From the NCBI RefSeq assembly GCF_027489515.1, contig NZ_JAIXZS010000114.1, positions 1 through 41,363 on the forward strand: 41,363 bases of DNA, written 5' to 3'. The position numbers were made by a program, and so were the translations under genes. This document shows positions 16,474 to 23,967 of the stretch, piece by piece (the first letter of the stretch is position 1; the number at the start of each line of letters is the position of its first letter). This stretch comes from Novosphingobium sp. GTDB lineage: Bacteria > Pseudomonadota > Alphaproteobacteria > Sphingomonadales > Sphingomonadaceae. The notes beneath the pieces were generated by a model. That model had not been told where the DNA came from and ran no database searches. It worked only from the letters and a program-made list of their open reading frames with translations.

Positions 16474-16503
16474 TCCGGACCGGATAGCTACCAGTCCGGA
16501 CCG
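16474..16503 (-). promoter_or_regulatory. Direct repeats overlapping the ribosome site of the acyltransferase gene
   Basis: On the minus strand the nine bases CGGTCCGGA occur twice, at 16495-16503 and 16474-16482, 21 bp apart, which is two helical turns. Each copy contains the palindrome TCCGGA. The ribosome binding GGAG begins inside the copy nearer the start codon. A bound regulator or an RNA hairpin between the copies would block translation initiation. No regulator gene lies immediately beside it. Confidence 0.4.
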
Positions 16504-16549
16504 AACATGCGGTTAACATCTAGGCATATTTTGTTACATTGGCAGCGTG

Positions 16550-17941
16550 TCAGGCCGGTACGATGCCACCCTGCCGATTGCGCCACCAGCCAATCGAAAG
16601 CGGGATGAAACCAAGCGCCAGCCCGCCGATCCCCACCGTCAGCACCACCGCACTGAACGTCGGGATCACCCAAACCGCCACCCCCGTCATGAACAGCGCG
16701 CCGAGCAGTGGCATCACCACGTGCGTGAAGCCCTCGCGCAGATCGGTCCGCAGCAGGCCCCGGAAATGCCAGGCCGAGGCATAGCCCGTCAGCCCCATGT
16801 AGAAGCAGATCTGCAGCCCGATCGCCTCGATCGAACTTTCGAGGATCGCCGCAACCGAGGGCATGTAGGATGCCGCGAACAGGAGCACGAGGCCCAGTCC
16901 CCAGATCACCAGCGTCGCCGCCCAGGGCGTCTGCCACTCGCGGTGGACGGCCGCATAGCGCGGATGCAGCACGCCCGCGCGCGCCATCGAATACATGCTG
17001 CGGCTGAACTGGAGGATCTGCGTCTCGAGCGCGCCCACCGTGCTCAGTACTGTCGCCAGCACCACCAGATAGCTCCACGGCGCGGGGAAGATCTTGGACG
17101 AGATCGCATAGAGCACGTTGGTGTTGGCCGCGGCGATCTCCTTGTCGCTGAGGGCAATCAGCACCACGGTCATCAGGATCACGAAGAACACGATCAGGTT
17201 GATCATCGCCCAGAATGCACCCGTGGAGGCATCTTCCGGCTCGGTCTCCTCGCCGAGGTTCATCGTCACGTCCCAGCCCCAGTAGAAGAACACCGAGACA
17301 ATCGCCCCATCGGCAAACGATTTGAATGTGAACGAGCCCGGCGCGATCCATGAGAGCGAGGGCGCATGCGCCGGGGTGGCGCCGAACCAGTAGACCGCCG
17401 CACCCAGCAGGGCGACGACGATGGCCGCCTCGATCACCGTCACGGTCACCTGCGCGGTGCTCGCGTGCTTGATGCCGCGCAGCACGATTGCGGTCACCAA
17501 CGTGAGCCAGATCGCTGCGATGGCGGTGACCAGCGGGGTGTTTTCCACCTGATCCGGCGCAAACAGCAACAAGGTCGCGGTCGCGGCCGGGAGCGTGGCG
17601 GAGACCATGAACACCACCGAGGCGACCATCAGCCCCCACCCCGCGAAGAAGCCCCAGACTGGCCCGAATACCGAGCCGACCCACGCAAAGGCCGCGCCGG
17701 CATCGGGCATCACCCGGTTGAGATTGGCAAAGGCGAACATGATGCCCAGCATGATCACGCCGCTGTAGAGCAGGCTCCCCACCGAAAGCGGCCCGATGGC
17801 AGCGTAGATAGTGCCGGTGGTCACCGCGACGGTGAAGGCGGGTGAAGTCCCCGCGATCCCCATGATCGTCGATTCGAGCGCCGAGAGCGCACCTTTTGCC
17901 AAACTCGGCTGGCTCTTCTGCTGGCCGCCCTTTTCACTCAT
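16550..17941 (-). CDS. APC-family amino acid/polyamine permease
   Basis: A 463-residue integral membrane protein with about twelve hydrophobic segments. The N-terminal signature SALESTIMGIAGTSPAFTVAVT forms part of the first broken helix, where APC transporters bind the amino group of the substrate. WGWDVTMNLGEETEPEDAS lies around residue 230 and is typical of the family. Family members import amino acids, polyamines or other amines with cations. It begins 19 nt after the GntR regulator gene ends and is presumably co-transcribed with it. The divergent ligase, PLP-enzyme and kinase genes suggest that its substrate is the amine degraded by that pathway. Confidence 0.88.
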   Translation of the reverse strand: MSEKGGQQKSQPSLAKGALSALESTIMGIAGTSPAFTVAVTTGTIYAAIGPLSVGSLLYSGVIMLGIMFAFANLNRVMPDAGAAFAWVGSVFGPVWGFFAGWGLMVASVVFMVSATLPAATATLLLFAPDQVENTPLVTAIAAIWLTLVTAIVLRGIKHASTAQVTVTVIEAAIVVALLGAAVYWFGATPAHAPSLSWIAPGSFTFKSFADGAIVSVFFYWGWDVTMNLGEETEPEDASTGAFWAMINLIVFFVILMTVVLIALSDKEIAAANTNVLYAISSKIFPAPWSYLVVLATVLSTVGALETQILQFSRSMYSMARAGVLHPRYAAVHREWQTPWAATLVIWGLGLVLLFAASYMPSVAAILESSIEAIGLQICFYMGLTGYASAWHFRGLLRTDLREGFTHVVMPLLGALFMTGVAVWVIPTFSAVVLTVGIGGLALGFIPLSIGWWRNRQGGIVPA

Positions 17942-17960
17942 GCCATAGTGCCCCCCGGAA

Positions 17961-18707
17961 TCAGTTCACTTCGTCAACAAGTCCCCGCTCACCTTGCGCC
18001 TGCCGATGGGCGGCGCGCACGGCATTGGCCCCCATCGCCTCGCTACGGATCAGCGTGCTGCCGATATGGGCGATGCCGTCGCGGATATCGGCTTCGATCG
18101 CGATCCTGAGCGCCATGGTATCGCGCCGCCGCAGCGCCGCCAGGGCCTCGCTGTGGCGGTCCACCGTGTAATGGCCCGAAATGGTCCGCATCGCGCGGCG
18201 CAGGAACGGACCGATCTGCAGCCACAGCGATTCGATCAGCGGCAGAAAGGCCGATTGCCCCGCCGCGCCGTAAAGCATCGCATGGAAACCGAAATTGGCC
18301 CCGATCCAGGTGTCGTAGTCGCGCGCCGCCGCGGCCTCGTTGATGACCGCATCTTCCGCTTCCAGCCGTGTGATCAGCGCCTCGCTCACATAGGGCATGG
18401 CCCGTGCCGCCGCTTCCGCTTCCAGCACCACGCGCGCCGCGATCAAATCATCGAAGCGCTCGATCGTCATCGGCGGAATGCGCACGCGCCGATTGTCCAT
18501 CAGCTCCAGCGCCCGCTCCGCCACCAGCTGGCGCAGCGCCTCGCGCACCGGCATGGCGCTCACGCCCAATTCCGCCGCCAGCCCCCGGATCGTCAGCGCC
18601 TGCCCCGGCTCGATCCGCCCGAGCAGAATATTCTCGCGCAGCCGAGCCAGCACTTGCTGGTGCAAGGTGCGCGCATCGTCATCCGCCAGTGGGCCTGTTG
18701 CTGCCAT
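17961..18707 (-). CDS. GntR/FadR-family transcriptional regulator
   Basis: A 248-residue regulator. The winged helix-turn-helix occupies residues about 15-80, with LTIRGLAAELGVSAMPVREALRQL as the recognition region. The C-terminal all-helical FCD effector domain includes NFGFHAMLYGAAGQ and an HSEALAALRRRD motif that resembles FadR-type metal or ligand sites. It is divergent from the glutamine-synthetase-like gene and upstream of the permease. A perfect palindrome ATGTGATCACAT lies 7 nt before its start codon, and an identical copy stands before the amine oxidase gene at 23802. Autoregulation and control of the whole island, probably as a repressor released by the amine or a pathway intermediate, are inferred. 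Confidence 0.9.
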   Translation of the reverse strand: MAATGPLADDDARTLHQQVLARLRENILLGRIEPGQALTIRGLAAELGVSAMPVREALRQLVAERALELMDNRRVRIPPMTIERFDDLIAARVVLEAEAAARAMPYVSEALITRLEAEDAVINEAAAARDYDTWIGANFGFHAMLYGAAGQSAFLPLIESLWLQIGPFLRRAMRTISGHYTVDRHSEALAALRRRDTMALRIAIEADIRDGIAHIGSTLIRSEAMGANAVRAAHRQAQGERGLVDEVN

Positions 18708-18713
18708 GTCGCC

Positions 18714-18725
18714 ATGTGATCACAT
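18714..18725. promoter_or_regulatory. Predicted GntR operator (site 1)
   Basis: A perfect 12-bp palindrome, ATGTGATCACAT, lies between the divergent GntR and ligase genes. Its TGT-N4-ACA shape fits the GT-N4-AC pattern of FadR-type operators. The same 12 bp plus three following T residues recur at 23865-23876. Binding here would block regulator transcription and affect the promoter of the divergent operon. Confidence 0.65.
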
Positions 18726-18748
18726 TTTCGCGGGCGCGCCAAGTGCGA

Positions 18749-18777
18749 TTGACACCCCCCGCCCCGCTCCATACCAC
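18749..18777 (+). promoter_or_regulatory. Possible promoter of the ligase operon
   Basis: TTGACA at 18749-18754 is a perfect -35 hexamer, followed after 17 nt by TACCAC at 18772-18777, a weak -10. It lies 35 nt upstream of the ligase ATG and about 25 nt downstream of the palindromic operator. Confidence 0.4.
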
Positions 18778-18811
18778 CCGGTACGAAGACCCGCCCAGGA
18801 CCCCCAGACCC

Positions 18812-20203
18812 ATGACGACCCCCGCCAGCATGATCGCCGATCCGGCCGAAGCGCGCGATTTCCTCGCCGCCAATCCCGAGATCGCCTTCATCGAAGTGAT
18901 CTTCACCGCGCTCTCCGGCGTCCCGCGCGGCAAGCGCGTGCGCAAGAGCGAGCTCATGGCGATCTACGAGAACGGCCGCCTGTTCCCGAGCTCGATGCTC
19001 GTCGCAGACGTGACCGGACAGGACTGCGAGGACACCGGCCTCGTCTGGGGCAATGGCGATCCGGACTACATGCTGCGCCCCGTCCCCGGCACGCTCGTCA
19101 AGGCGCCGTGGCTGGGCGACGACGTCGCGCAAGTGATCACATCGATGTACTATGCGGACGGCACGCCTTGCGAACTCGATCCGCGCCATGTCCTCGCCCG
19201 CGTAGTCGATCGGTTCAAGCCGCTCGGCCTCACCCCGGTCGTCGCCTGCGAGATCGAGTACTACCTCGTCGATCCGGTTCGCGGCCCCAAGGGCGAAGTC
19301 CACCTCGCCCGCTCGCCGCACACCTCTGCGCAGCCGCACCTCATCGACGTCTTCAGCCTCACCGACATCCAGGACTTCGCCCCCTTCTTCAAGGAACTGT
19401 GGCGGCAGGCCGATGTGCAGGGCATCCCGCTCGAAGCCGTCATTTCCGAATATGCGCAAGGCCAGGTCGAGCTTACCCTCCACCACCGCCCCGACGCGCT
19501 GCGCGCGGGTGACGAAGCGCAGATGTACAAGCGCCTCGCCAAGGGCGTCGCGCAAGTGCAGGGCATGGCCGCCACCTTCATGGCAAAGCCGTTCAGCCAT
19601 TCCGCCGGCAGTTCGATGCACCTGCACTTCAGCATGGCCGGCGCAGATGGCAAGAACGTCTTCGCCAGCGAGGACCCCGAAGGCACCGAGCAGATGCGCC
19701 ACGCCATCGGCGGCCTGCGCGAAACGCAATCACAGGCCTTCGGGATCTTCGCACCCAACGCCAATTCCTACCGCCGCTTCCGCGCCAATTCCTATGCGCC
19801 CACCGCGCCGATCTGGGGCGTCAACAACCGCTCCGTCTCGCTGCGCGTCCCCGCCGGCCCGCCCGCTTCGCGCCATGTCGAACACCGCTTCGCCGGGGCC
19901 GACGCCAACCCCTACCTCGCGCTCGCAGCCATGCTCGCGGGCGTCCATCACGGCATGGTGAACCAGATCGATCCCGGCCCGGCGGTTGTCGGCGATGGGT
20001 ACAAGGCCGCGGCAGACAGCCCCTATCAGGTCCCCGGCAACTGGTACGCCGCCGTCGATGCGCTCCACGCCTCGCCGATCATGCGCGACTACCTCGGCGA
20101 CAATTTCGTCGAGATGTACTGCGCGGTGAAGCGCACCGAACAGGACCGGTTCTTCAGCGAGGTCACCGCGCTCGACTATGACTGGTATCTCCGCAACGCC
20201 TGA
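18812..20203 (+). CDS. Glutamine-synthetase-like gamma-glutamylamine ligase
   Basis: A 463-residue member of the glutamine synthetase superfamily. CEIEYYL near residue 147 carries metal-binding glutamate, KPFSHSAGSSMHLHFSM near 264 is the ATP/metal-binding histidine segment, and NNRSVSLRVP with the following SRHVEHRF carries the substrate arginines. The N-terminal beta-grasp segment (IEVIFTALSGVPRGKRV) is of the PuuA type. PuuA-like enzymes join glutamate to putrescine, other polyamines, isopropylamine or ethanolamine at the expense of ATP. The amine oxidase, permease and regulator nearby favour such a role over nitrogen assimilation. The start at 18812 was chosen because the longer frame runs through the GntR gene. 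No adenylylation tyrosine motif is apparent. Confidence 0.86.
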   Translation: MTTPASMIADPAEARDFLAANPEIAFIEVIFTALSGVPRGKRVRKSELMAIYENGRLFPSSMLVADVTGQDCEDTGLVWGNGDPDYMLRPVPGTLVKAPWLGDDVAQVITSMYYADGTPCELDPRHVLARVVDRFKPLGLTPVVACEIEYYLVDPVRGPKGEVHLARSPHTSAQPHLIDVFSLTDIQDFAPFFKELWRQADVQGIPLEAVISEYAQGQVELTLHHRPDALRAGDEAQMYKRLAKGVAQVQGMAATFMAKPFSHSAGSSMHLHFSMAGADGKNVFASEDPEGTEQMRHAIGGLRETQSQAFGIFAPNANSYRRFRANSYAPTAPIWGVNNRSVSLRVPAGPPASRHVEHRFAGADANPYLALAAMLAGVHHGMVNQIDPGPAVVGDGYKAAADSPYQVPGNWYAAVDALHASPIMRDYLGDNFVEMYCAVKRTEQDRFFSEVTALDYDWYLRNA

Positions 20204-21449
20204 TCCGCTTATCGAACGGCGCGACCGCGCCTTCGGGCGCGGGGCCAAGCTGTTCTACGATGAACCGCTGCACCTCATCGGCGGTGAAGGCGCCAGCCTG
20301 TACGACAAGCAGGGCCGCCGCTACGTCGACATGTACAACAACGTCGCCTCGGTCGGCCACGCACACCCGCGCATTGTCGAGGCGATGGCGCGCCAACAGG
20401 CCACGCTCAACACCCACAGCCGCTATCTCAGCGAACCCGCGATTGCGCTCGCCGAGCGCCTCACCGCACTCCAGCGCGTGACGGAAAGCGCCGTGTTCTC
20501 CTGCTCCGGCACCGAGGCCATCGAGATCGCCCTGCGCATGGCCCGCATGGCCACCGGCGCACAAGGGATCGTCTGCACCGATCACACCTACCACGGGAAC
20601 AACACGGTCGTCGGCGCGCTGACGAACCTCCCGGCAGGCGACACCCGCCACCCCGCCATCCGCTCGATCCCCTTCCCCGAAACGCTGCGCCCCCTCGCCC
20701 CCGGCGGCGCGCCGGCGGATGCCTACGTCGCGCGCCTCAAGGCCGCCATCGACGACCTCAAGGCCACCGGCCAGGGCTTCGCCGCCCTCATTCTCTGCCC
20801 GATCCTCGCCAACGAAGGCCTGCCAGATATCCCGGAGGGCTTCATGGCCAAGGCCGAGGCGATGGTCCGCGCCGAGGGCGGCCTCATCATCGCCGATGAA
20901 GTGCAAGCGGGCTATGGCCGCTGCGGCACATGTTGGGGCTACGATCATGTCGGCCTCACCCCAGACATCGTCGTCACCGGCAAACCGATGGGCGCCGGCC
21001 TCCCCCTCGCCGCCACCTGCGCCAGCCGTGACATCGTCGAACGCTTCCGCGCTGAAACACGCTATTTCAACACCTTCGCCGCCAGCCCGCTGCAAGGCGC
21101 GGTCGGCCTCGCGGTGCTTGATGTGATCGAGGATGAAGGCCTCGTCGAACACACCCGCACACTCGGCGCCGAACTCAAGGCTGGCCTGAAGCAGCGCCTC
21201 GGCCACACCCCCGGCCTCCTCGACGTGCGCGGCAAGGGACTGTTCCTCGCCGCCGAATTCGTGGACGCCAAGGGTGAGCCCGACGCAGCCCACGCCTTCG
21301 CGCTCGTCTGCGCGCTCCGCCGCAAAGGCTTCCTCACCTCGGTCGACGGCGCGTTCAACAACTGCGTCAAGATCCGCCCCCCGCTCGTCCTGCCCCGCGA
21401 AGACGCCCTCGCCTTCCTCGAAGCCTTCGACCGCGTCACGCATGCCTGA
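20178..21449 (+). CDS. Class III PLP-dependent aminotransferase / phospho-lyase-like enzyme
   Basis: A 423-residue class III PLP enzyme. The PLP-binding aspartate is in IIADEVQAGYG (D240) and the Schiff-base lysine in VVTGKPMGAG (K269). The segments YVDMYNNVASVGHAHPRIVE, LNTHSRYL and RYFNTFAASPLQGAVGLAVLDV resemble, from memory, the ethanolamine-phosphate and phosphohydroxylysine phospho-lyases (AGXT2L group) more than GABA aminotransferase. The next gene encodes an APH-type kinase, the usual partner of that lyase type. The alternative is an omega-amino-acid transaminase serving the gamma-glutamyl route. The gene overlaps the ligase by 26 nt and the kinase by 8 nt, so the three are tightly coupled. 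Confidence 0.83.
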   Translation: MTGISATPDPLIERRDRAFGRGAKLFYDEPLHLIGGEGASLYDKQGRRYVDMYNNVASVGHAHPRIVEAMARQQATLNTHSRYLSEPAIALAERLTALQRVTESAVFSCSGTEAIEIALRMARMATGAQGIVCTDHTYHGNNTVVGALTNLPAGDTRHPAIRSIPFPETLRPLAPGGAPADAYVARLKAAIDDLKATGQGFAALILCPILANEGLPDIPEGFMAKAEAMVRAEGGLIIADEVQAGYGRCGTCWGYDHVGLTPDIVVTGKPMGAGLPLAATCASRDIVERFRAETRYFNTFAASPLQGAVGLAVLDVIEDEGLVEHTRTLGAELKAGLKQRLGHTPGLLDVRGKGLFLAAEFVDAKGEPDAAHAFALVCALRRKGFLTSVDGAFNNCVKIRPPLVLPREDALAFLEAFDRVTHA

Positions 21450-22422
21450 CATCGCGGCCTATCTCCCCGCCGCCCGCGAAGCCCTCGCCGCCTTCGGTCT
21501 CCCCGAAACCGAACCCCATCCTATCGGCAAGAGCGAAAACGTCGTCTTCCGCGCCGATGCGCCCGATGGCACCACATGGGCGCTGCGCCTCCACCGCCCC
21601 GGCTACCACGCGCTCCCCGCGCTGGAGTCAGACCGCGACCTCACCGCGCATCTCGCCGCCAGCGGCCTGATCGTCCCCACCGGCCGCCGCACCGTGGACG
21701 GCGCATGGTACGCGGAAGTCGCCACGCCCGATCCCGCAGGCAGCCGCCTCGCCGGGATGACGCTCTGGCACCCGGGCCAGACGCTTGCGGACCTCATCGG
21801 CGATGAACGCGGCCCCGCTACATGGCCGTGGTTCGAGCGTTCCGGCGCGCTCCTCGCCGATCTGCACAACGCCACCTCTGGCTGGACACCACCTGCTGGC
21901 TTCACCCGCCACCGCCTAGCTACCGATGGCCTCGTCGGCGAAACGCCCTTCTGGGGCCGCTTCTGGGACGTGCCCGGCCTGACCAACGAAGAACGGACTC
22001 TGCTCGCAAAGGCCCGCGACCTGGTCGCCCCCCGCCTCGCCGCGCTCGGAGATCCGCTCATCGTCATCCACGCCGATGCTCACCCCGCCAACGTCCTCGT
22101 CAGCGATGCCCGGTTGGGCCTCATCGATTTCGACGACTGCGCCTGGGGCTGGCCGATGTTCGATCTCGCGGTCAGCCTGCGCGGCGCATGGGATGATCCG
22201 CACTTCCCCGCACTGCGCGACCATCTCCTCCGCGGCTACGCCGCGCGCCGCAGCCTTCCGCATGACGCGCACGCCCAGTTCGATCTGTTCCTGCTGGCCC
22301 GCACACTGATGCTCATCGGCTGGTGCGCAGACCGCCCCGAAGTGGTCGGCGCGGACTCCGAATGGAAGCCCGGCCTGATTGCCAACGTATTGAAAGGAAT
22401 CGCAAACCTGAATCGGACCTAA
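21442..22422 (+). CDS. APH-family kinase (small-molecule phosphotransferase)
   Basis: A 326-residue protein of the aminoglycoside phosphotransferase/choline kinase fold. The catalytic loop is HADAHPANVLV (residues 210-220, HxDxxxxN) and the magnesium-binding motif is LIDFDD (227-232). The N-terminal lobe has a nucleotide-binding pattern around GKSENVVFRADAPDG. Its closest relatives by appearance are homoserine/hydroxylysine kinase-like proteins rather than antibiotic resistance enzymes. Position directly behind a phospho-lyase-like PLP enzyme suggests that it phosphorylates an amino alcohol, whose phosphate is then eliminated. The start at 21442 overlaps the upstream stop by 8 nt. A longer frame exists but only shadows the aminotransferase gene. 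Confidence 0.82.
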   Translation: MPDIAAYLPAAREALAAFGLPETEPHPIGKSENVVFRADAPDGTTWALRLHRPGYHALPALESDRDLTAHLAASGLIVPTGRRTVDGAWYAEVATPDPAGSRLAGMTLWHPGQTLADLIGDERGPATWPWFERSGALLADLHNATSGWTPPAGFTRHRLATDGLVGETPFWGRFWDVPGLTNEERTLLAKARDLVAPRLAALGDPLIVIHADAHPANVLVSDARLGLIDFDDCAWGWPMFDLAVSLRGAWDDPHFPALRDHLLRGYAARRSLPHDAHAQFDLFLLARTLMLIGWCADRPEVVGADSEWKPGLIANVLKGIANLNRT

Positions 22423-22434
22423 AGCTCGCTTTAG
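22419..22434. terminator. Small hairpin at convergent gene ends
   Basis: CTAAAG and CTTTAG pair around a four-base loop, directly between the kinase stop and the end of the convergent oxidase gene, followed on the plus strand by ATTTAG. The stem is short and the T-tract is interrupted. It may act as a weak terminator in both directions. Confidence 0.4.
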
Positions 22435-22449
22435 ATTTAGGATTCATCC

Positions 22450-23802
22450 CTAGATTCCAAGGCGATCGCGCATCCCATAGTACCACGCACCCACCACGCA
22501 GTAAGGCACGCGAAACAGCTTTCCGCCCACGAACGGGATGTATGGCAGCGAGGCGAACACGTCGAATTTGGTCATCTGCCCATCGATTGCCTCGGCGAGA
22601 CGCCGCCCCAGCATCTGCGTCGTCGTCACCCCGTGCCCGCTGTCGCCCTGCGAGAAATAGACGCTGTCCGAAACGCGCCCCATCTGCGGATAGCGCGTCA
22701 TCGTCAGCGCGAAATTGCCGCTCCACTGGAAGTCGACCTTCACGCCCTTCAGCTGCGGGAAGGTCTGGTGGAGCTGCGGCAGGATCTTGCCCTCGATCGA
22801 GGCCGGATCGAACCCGCCATAGATCGTGCCGCCGCCATAGAGCAGCCGGCCATCGGCGGTGCGCCGGTAGTAGTCCGGGATATAGCGGATATCTTCGATG
22901 CAATAATTGGTCGGAAACAGCGTTTCGAGCAGGTCATCGCCCAGCACCTCGGTCGCGATGACCTGGCTCGAAACCGGCAGCACGCGCCCCGAAAGATCGG
23001 GCGCCGCATCGCCGAGATAGGCATTGCCGCAGACCAGCACCTTGTTCGCGCGCACCTTGCCCTTGGCGGTGTGCACCACCGGCTCCGCACCGCGATCGAC
23101 ATGCGTCACGCGCGAGTACTCGAAGATCCGCCCACCAAGGCTCTCGAACGCTGCCGCCTCGCCCAGCACGTAGTTCAGCGAATGCATGTGCCCGCCGATG
23201 GGATCGAACATGCCGCCGATATAGCGGTCCGAATTGATGTGCTCGCGCGCCGCTGCGCCCTCGGCGAGGAACATCTGGGTGTGGCCGTGGCGGTGCCATT
23301 CCTCGGTGCGCTCCGCAAGTGTCTTCAGCTGCGGCTTGCTCATCGCCATAATCGCATTGCCTGCGCGCAGATCGCACGCGATGCCATACTTCGCCACGCG
23401 CTCGCGGATGATGCCCTGGCCTTCGAGCGCCATCGCGCCGAACGCCTTCTCGGCTTCCGCGCCATAGTGCTGGCGCACTTCGAGCATGCGGCGGCTGTAG
23501 CCATTGACGAGCTGCCCGCCATTGCGCCCCGAAGCGCCCCAACCCACGCGCTCGCCCTCGACCACGATCACCTTGTACCCGCGCTCGGCGAGTTCCAGCG
23601 CCGCACCCATGCCGGTGAAGCCTGCACCCACCACGCAGATGTCGGCGCGCTCCTCACCCAGCAGCTCCGGCCGCCGCGGCGTGGGGTTCGCGCTCGCCGC
23701 ATAATACGTCGGCATGCCGGCGTAGGGCGACGCGGGCGAAAACGTGTCGATCACGCGGTCCGAATTCGGGGCGGAAGCGGGGGCAGTGGTGGTGGCGTTC
23801 AT
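22450..23802 (-). CDS. FAD-dependent amine oxidoreductase (PuuB-like)
   Basis: A 450-residue flavoprotein of the D-amino-acid-oxidase-like (DAO) superfamily. The FAD-binding Rossmann motif is ADICVVGAGFTGMGAALELA (residues 53-72), followed by GWGASGRNGGQLVNG, a signature shared with gamma-glutamylputrescine oxidase. The C-terminal part has LLYGGGTIYGGFDP and YFSQGDSGHGVTTTQMLG. PuuB oxidises the amine end of gamma-glutamylputrescine to an aldehyde with release of ammonia and hydrogen peroxide. The substrate here may differ. The start at 23802 (MNATTT) was preferred over an upstream methionine because that extension would cross the regulatory palindrome at 23865-23876. It converges on the kinase gene 27 nt away. 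Confidence 0.86.
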   Translation of the reverse strand: MNATTTAPASAPNSDRVIDTFSPASPYAGMPTYYAASANPTPRRPELLGEERADICVVGAGFTGMGAALELAERGYKVIVVEGERVGWGASGRNGGQLVNGYSRRMLEVRQHYGAEAEKAFGAMALEGQGIIRERVAKYGIACDLRAGNAIMAMSKPQLKTLAERTEEWHRHGHTQMFLAEGAAAREHINSDRYIGGMFDPIGGHMHSLNYVLGEAAAFESLGGRIFEYSRVTHVDRGAEPVVHTAKGKVRANKVLVCGNAYLGDAAPDLSGRVLPVSSQVIATEVLGDDLLETLFPTNYCIEDIRYIPDYYRRTADGRLLYGGGTIYGGFDPASIEGKILPQLHQTFPQLKGVKVDFQWSGNFALTMTRYPQMGRVSDSVYFSQGDSGHGVTTTQMLGRRLAEAIDGQMTKFDVFASLPYIPFVGGKLFRVPYCVVGAWYYGMRDRLGI

Positions 23803-23864
23803 GGCAAAGTGCTCGCAAAAGTACTCTTGCCGCCTAAATTCCTGCACCCTCAATGTCAACAATA

Positions 23865-23876
23865 ATGTGATCACAT
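23865..23876. promoter_or_regulatory. Predicted GntR operator (site 2)
   Basis: This palindrome ATGTGATCACAT is identical to the one beside the GntR gene at 18714-18725, and both are followed by TTT. It lies 63 nt upstream of the oxidase start codon. This places the oxidase, although transcribed separately, under the same predicted regulator. Confidence 0.65.
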
Positions 23877-23927
23877 TTTGGCAAGTATTGGCGCTGATGA
23901 CCCACAAGACGCACCATATGCGGCCGA

Positions 23928-23940
23928 TTTGTGATCATCT
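23928..23940. promoter_or_regulatory. Degenerate third GntR half-site
   Basis: TGTGATCA is present at 23930-23937, matching eight of the core bases of the palindrome at 23865-23876. The two centres are 64 bp apart, about six helical turns, which would allow dimers to sit on the same DNA face. Confidence 0.35.
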
Positions 23941-23967
23941 TATGCGCGCGAAAGGAAGGACCGGGTC

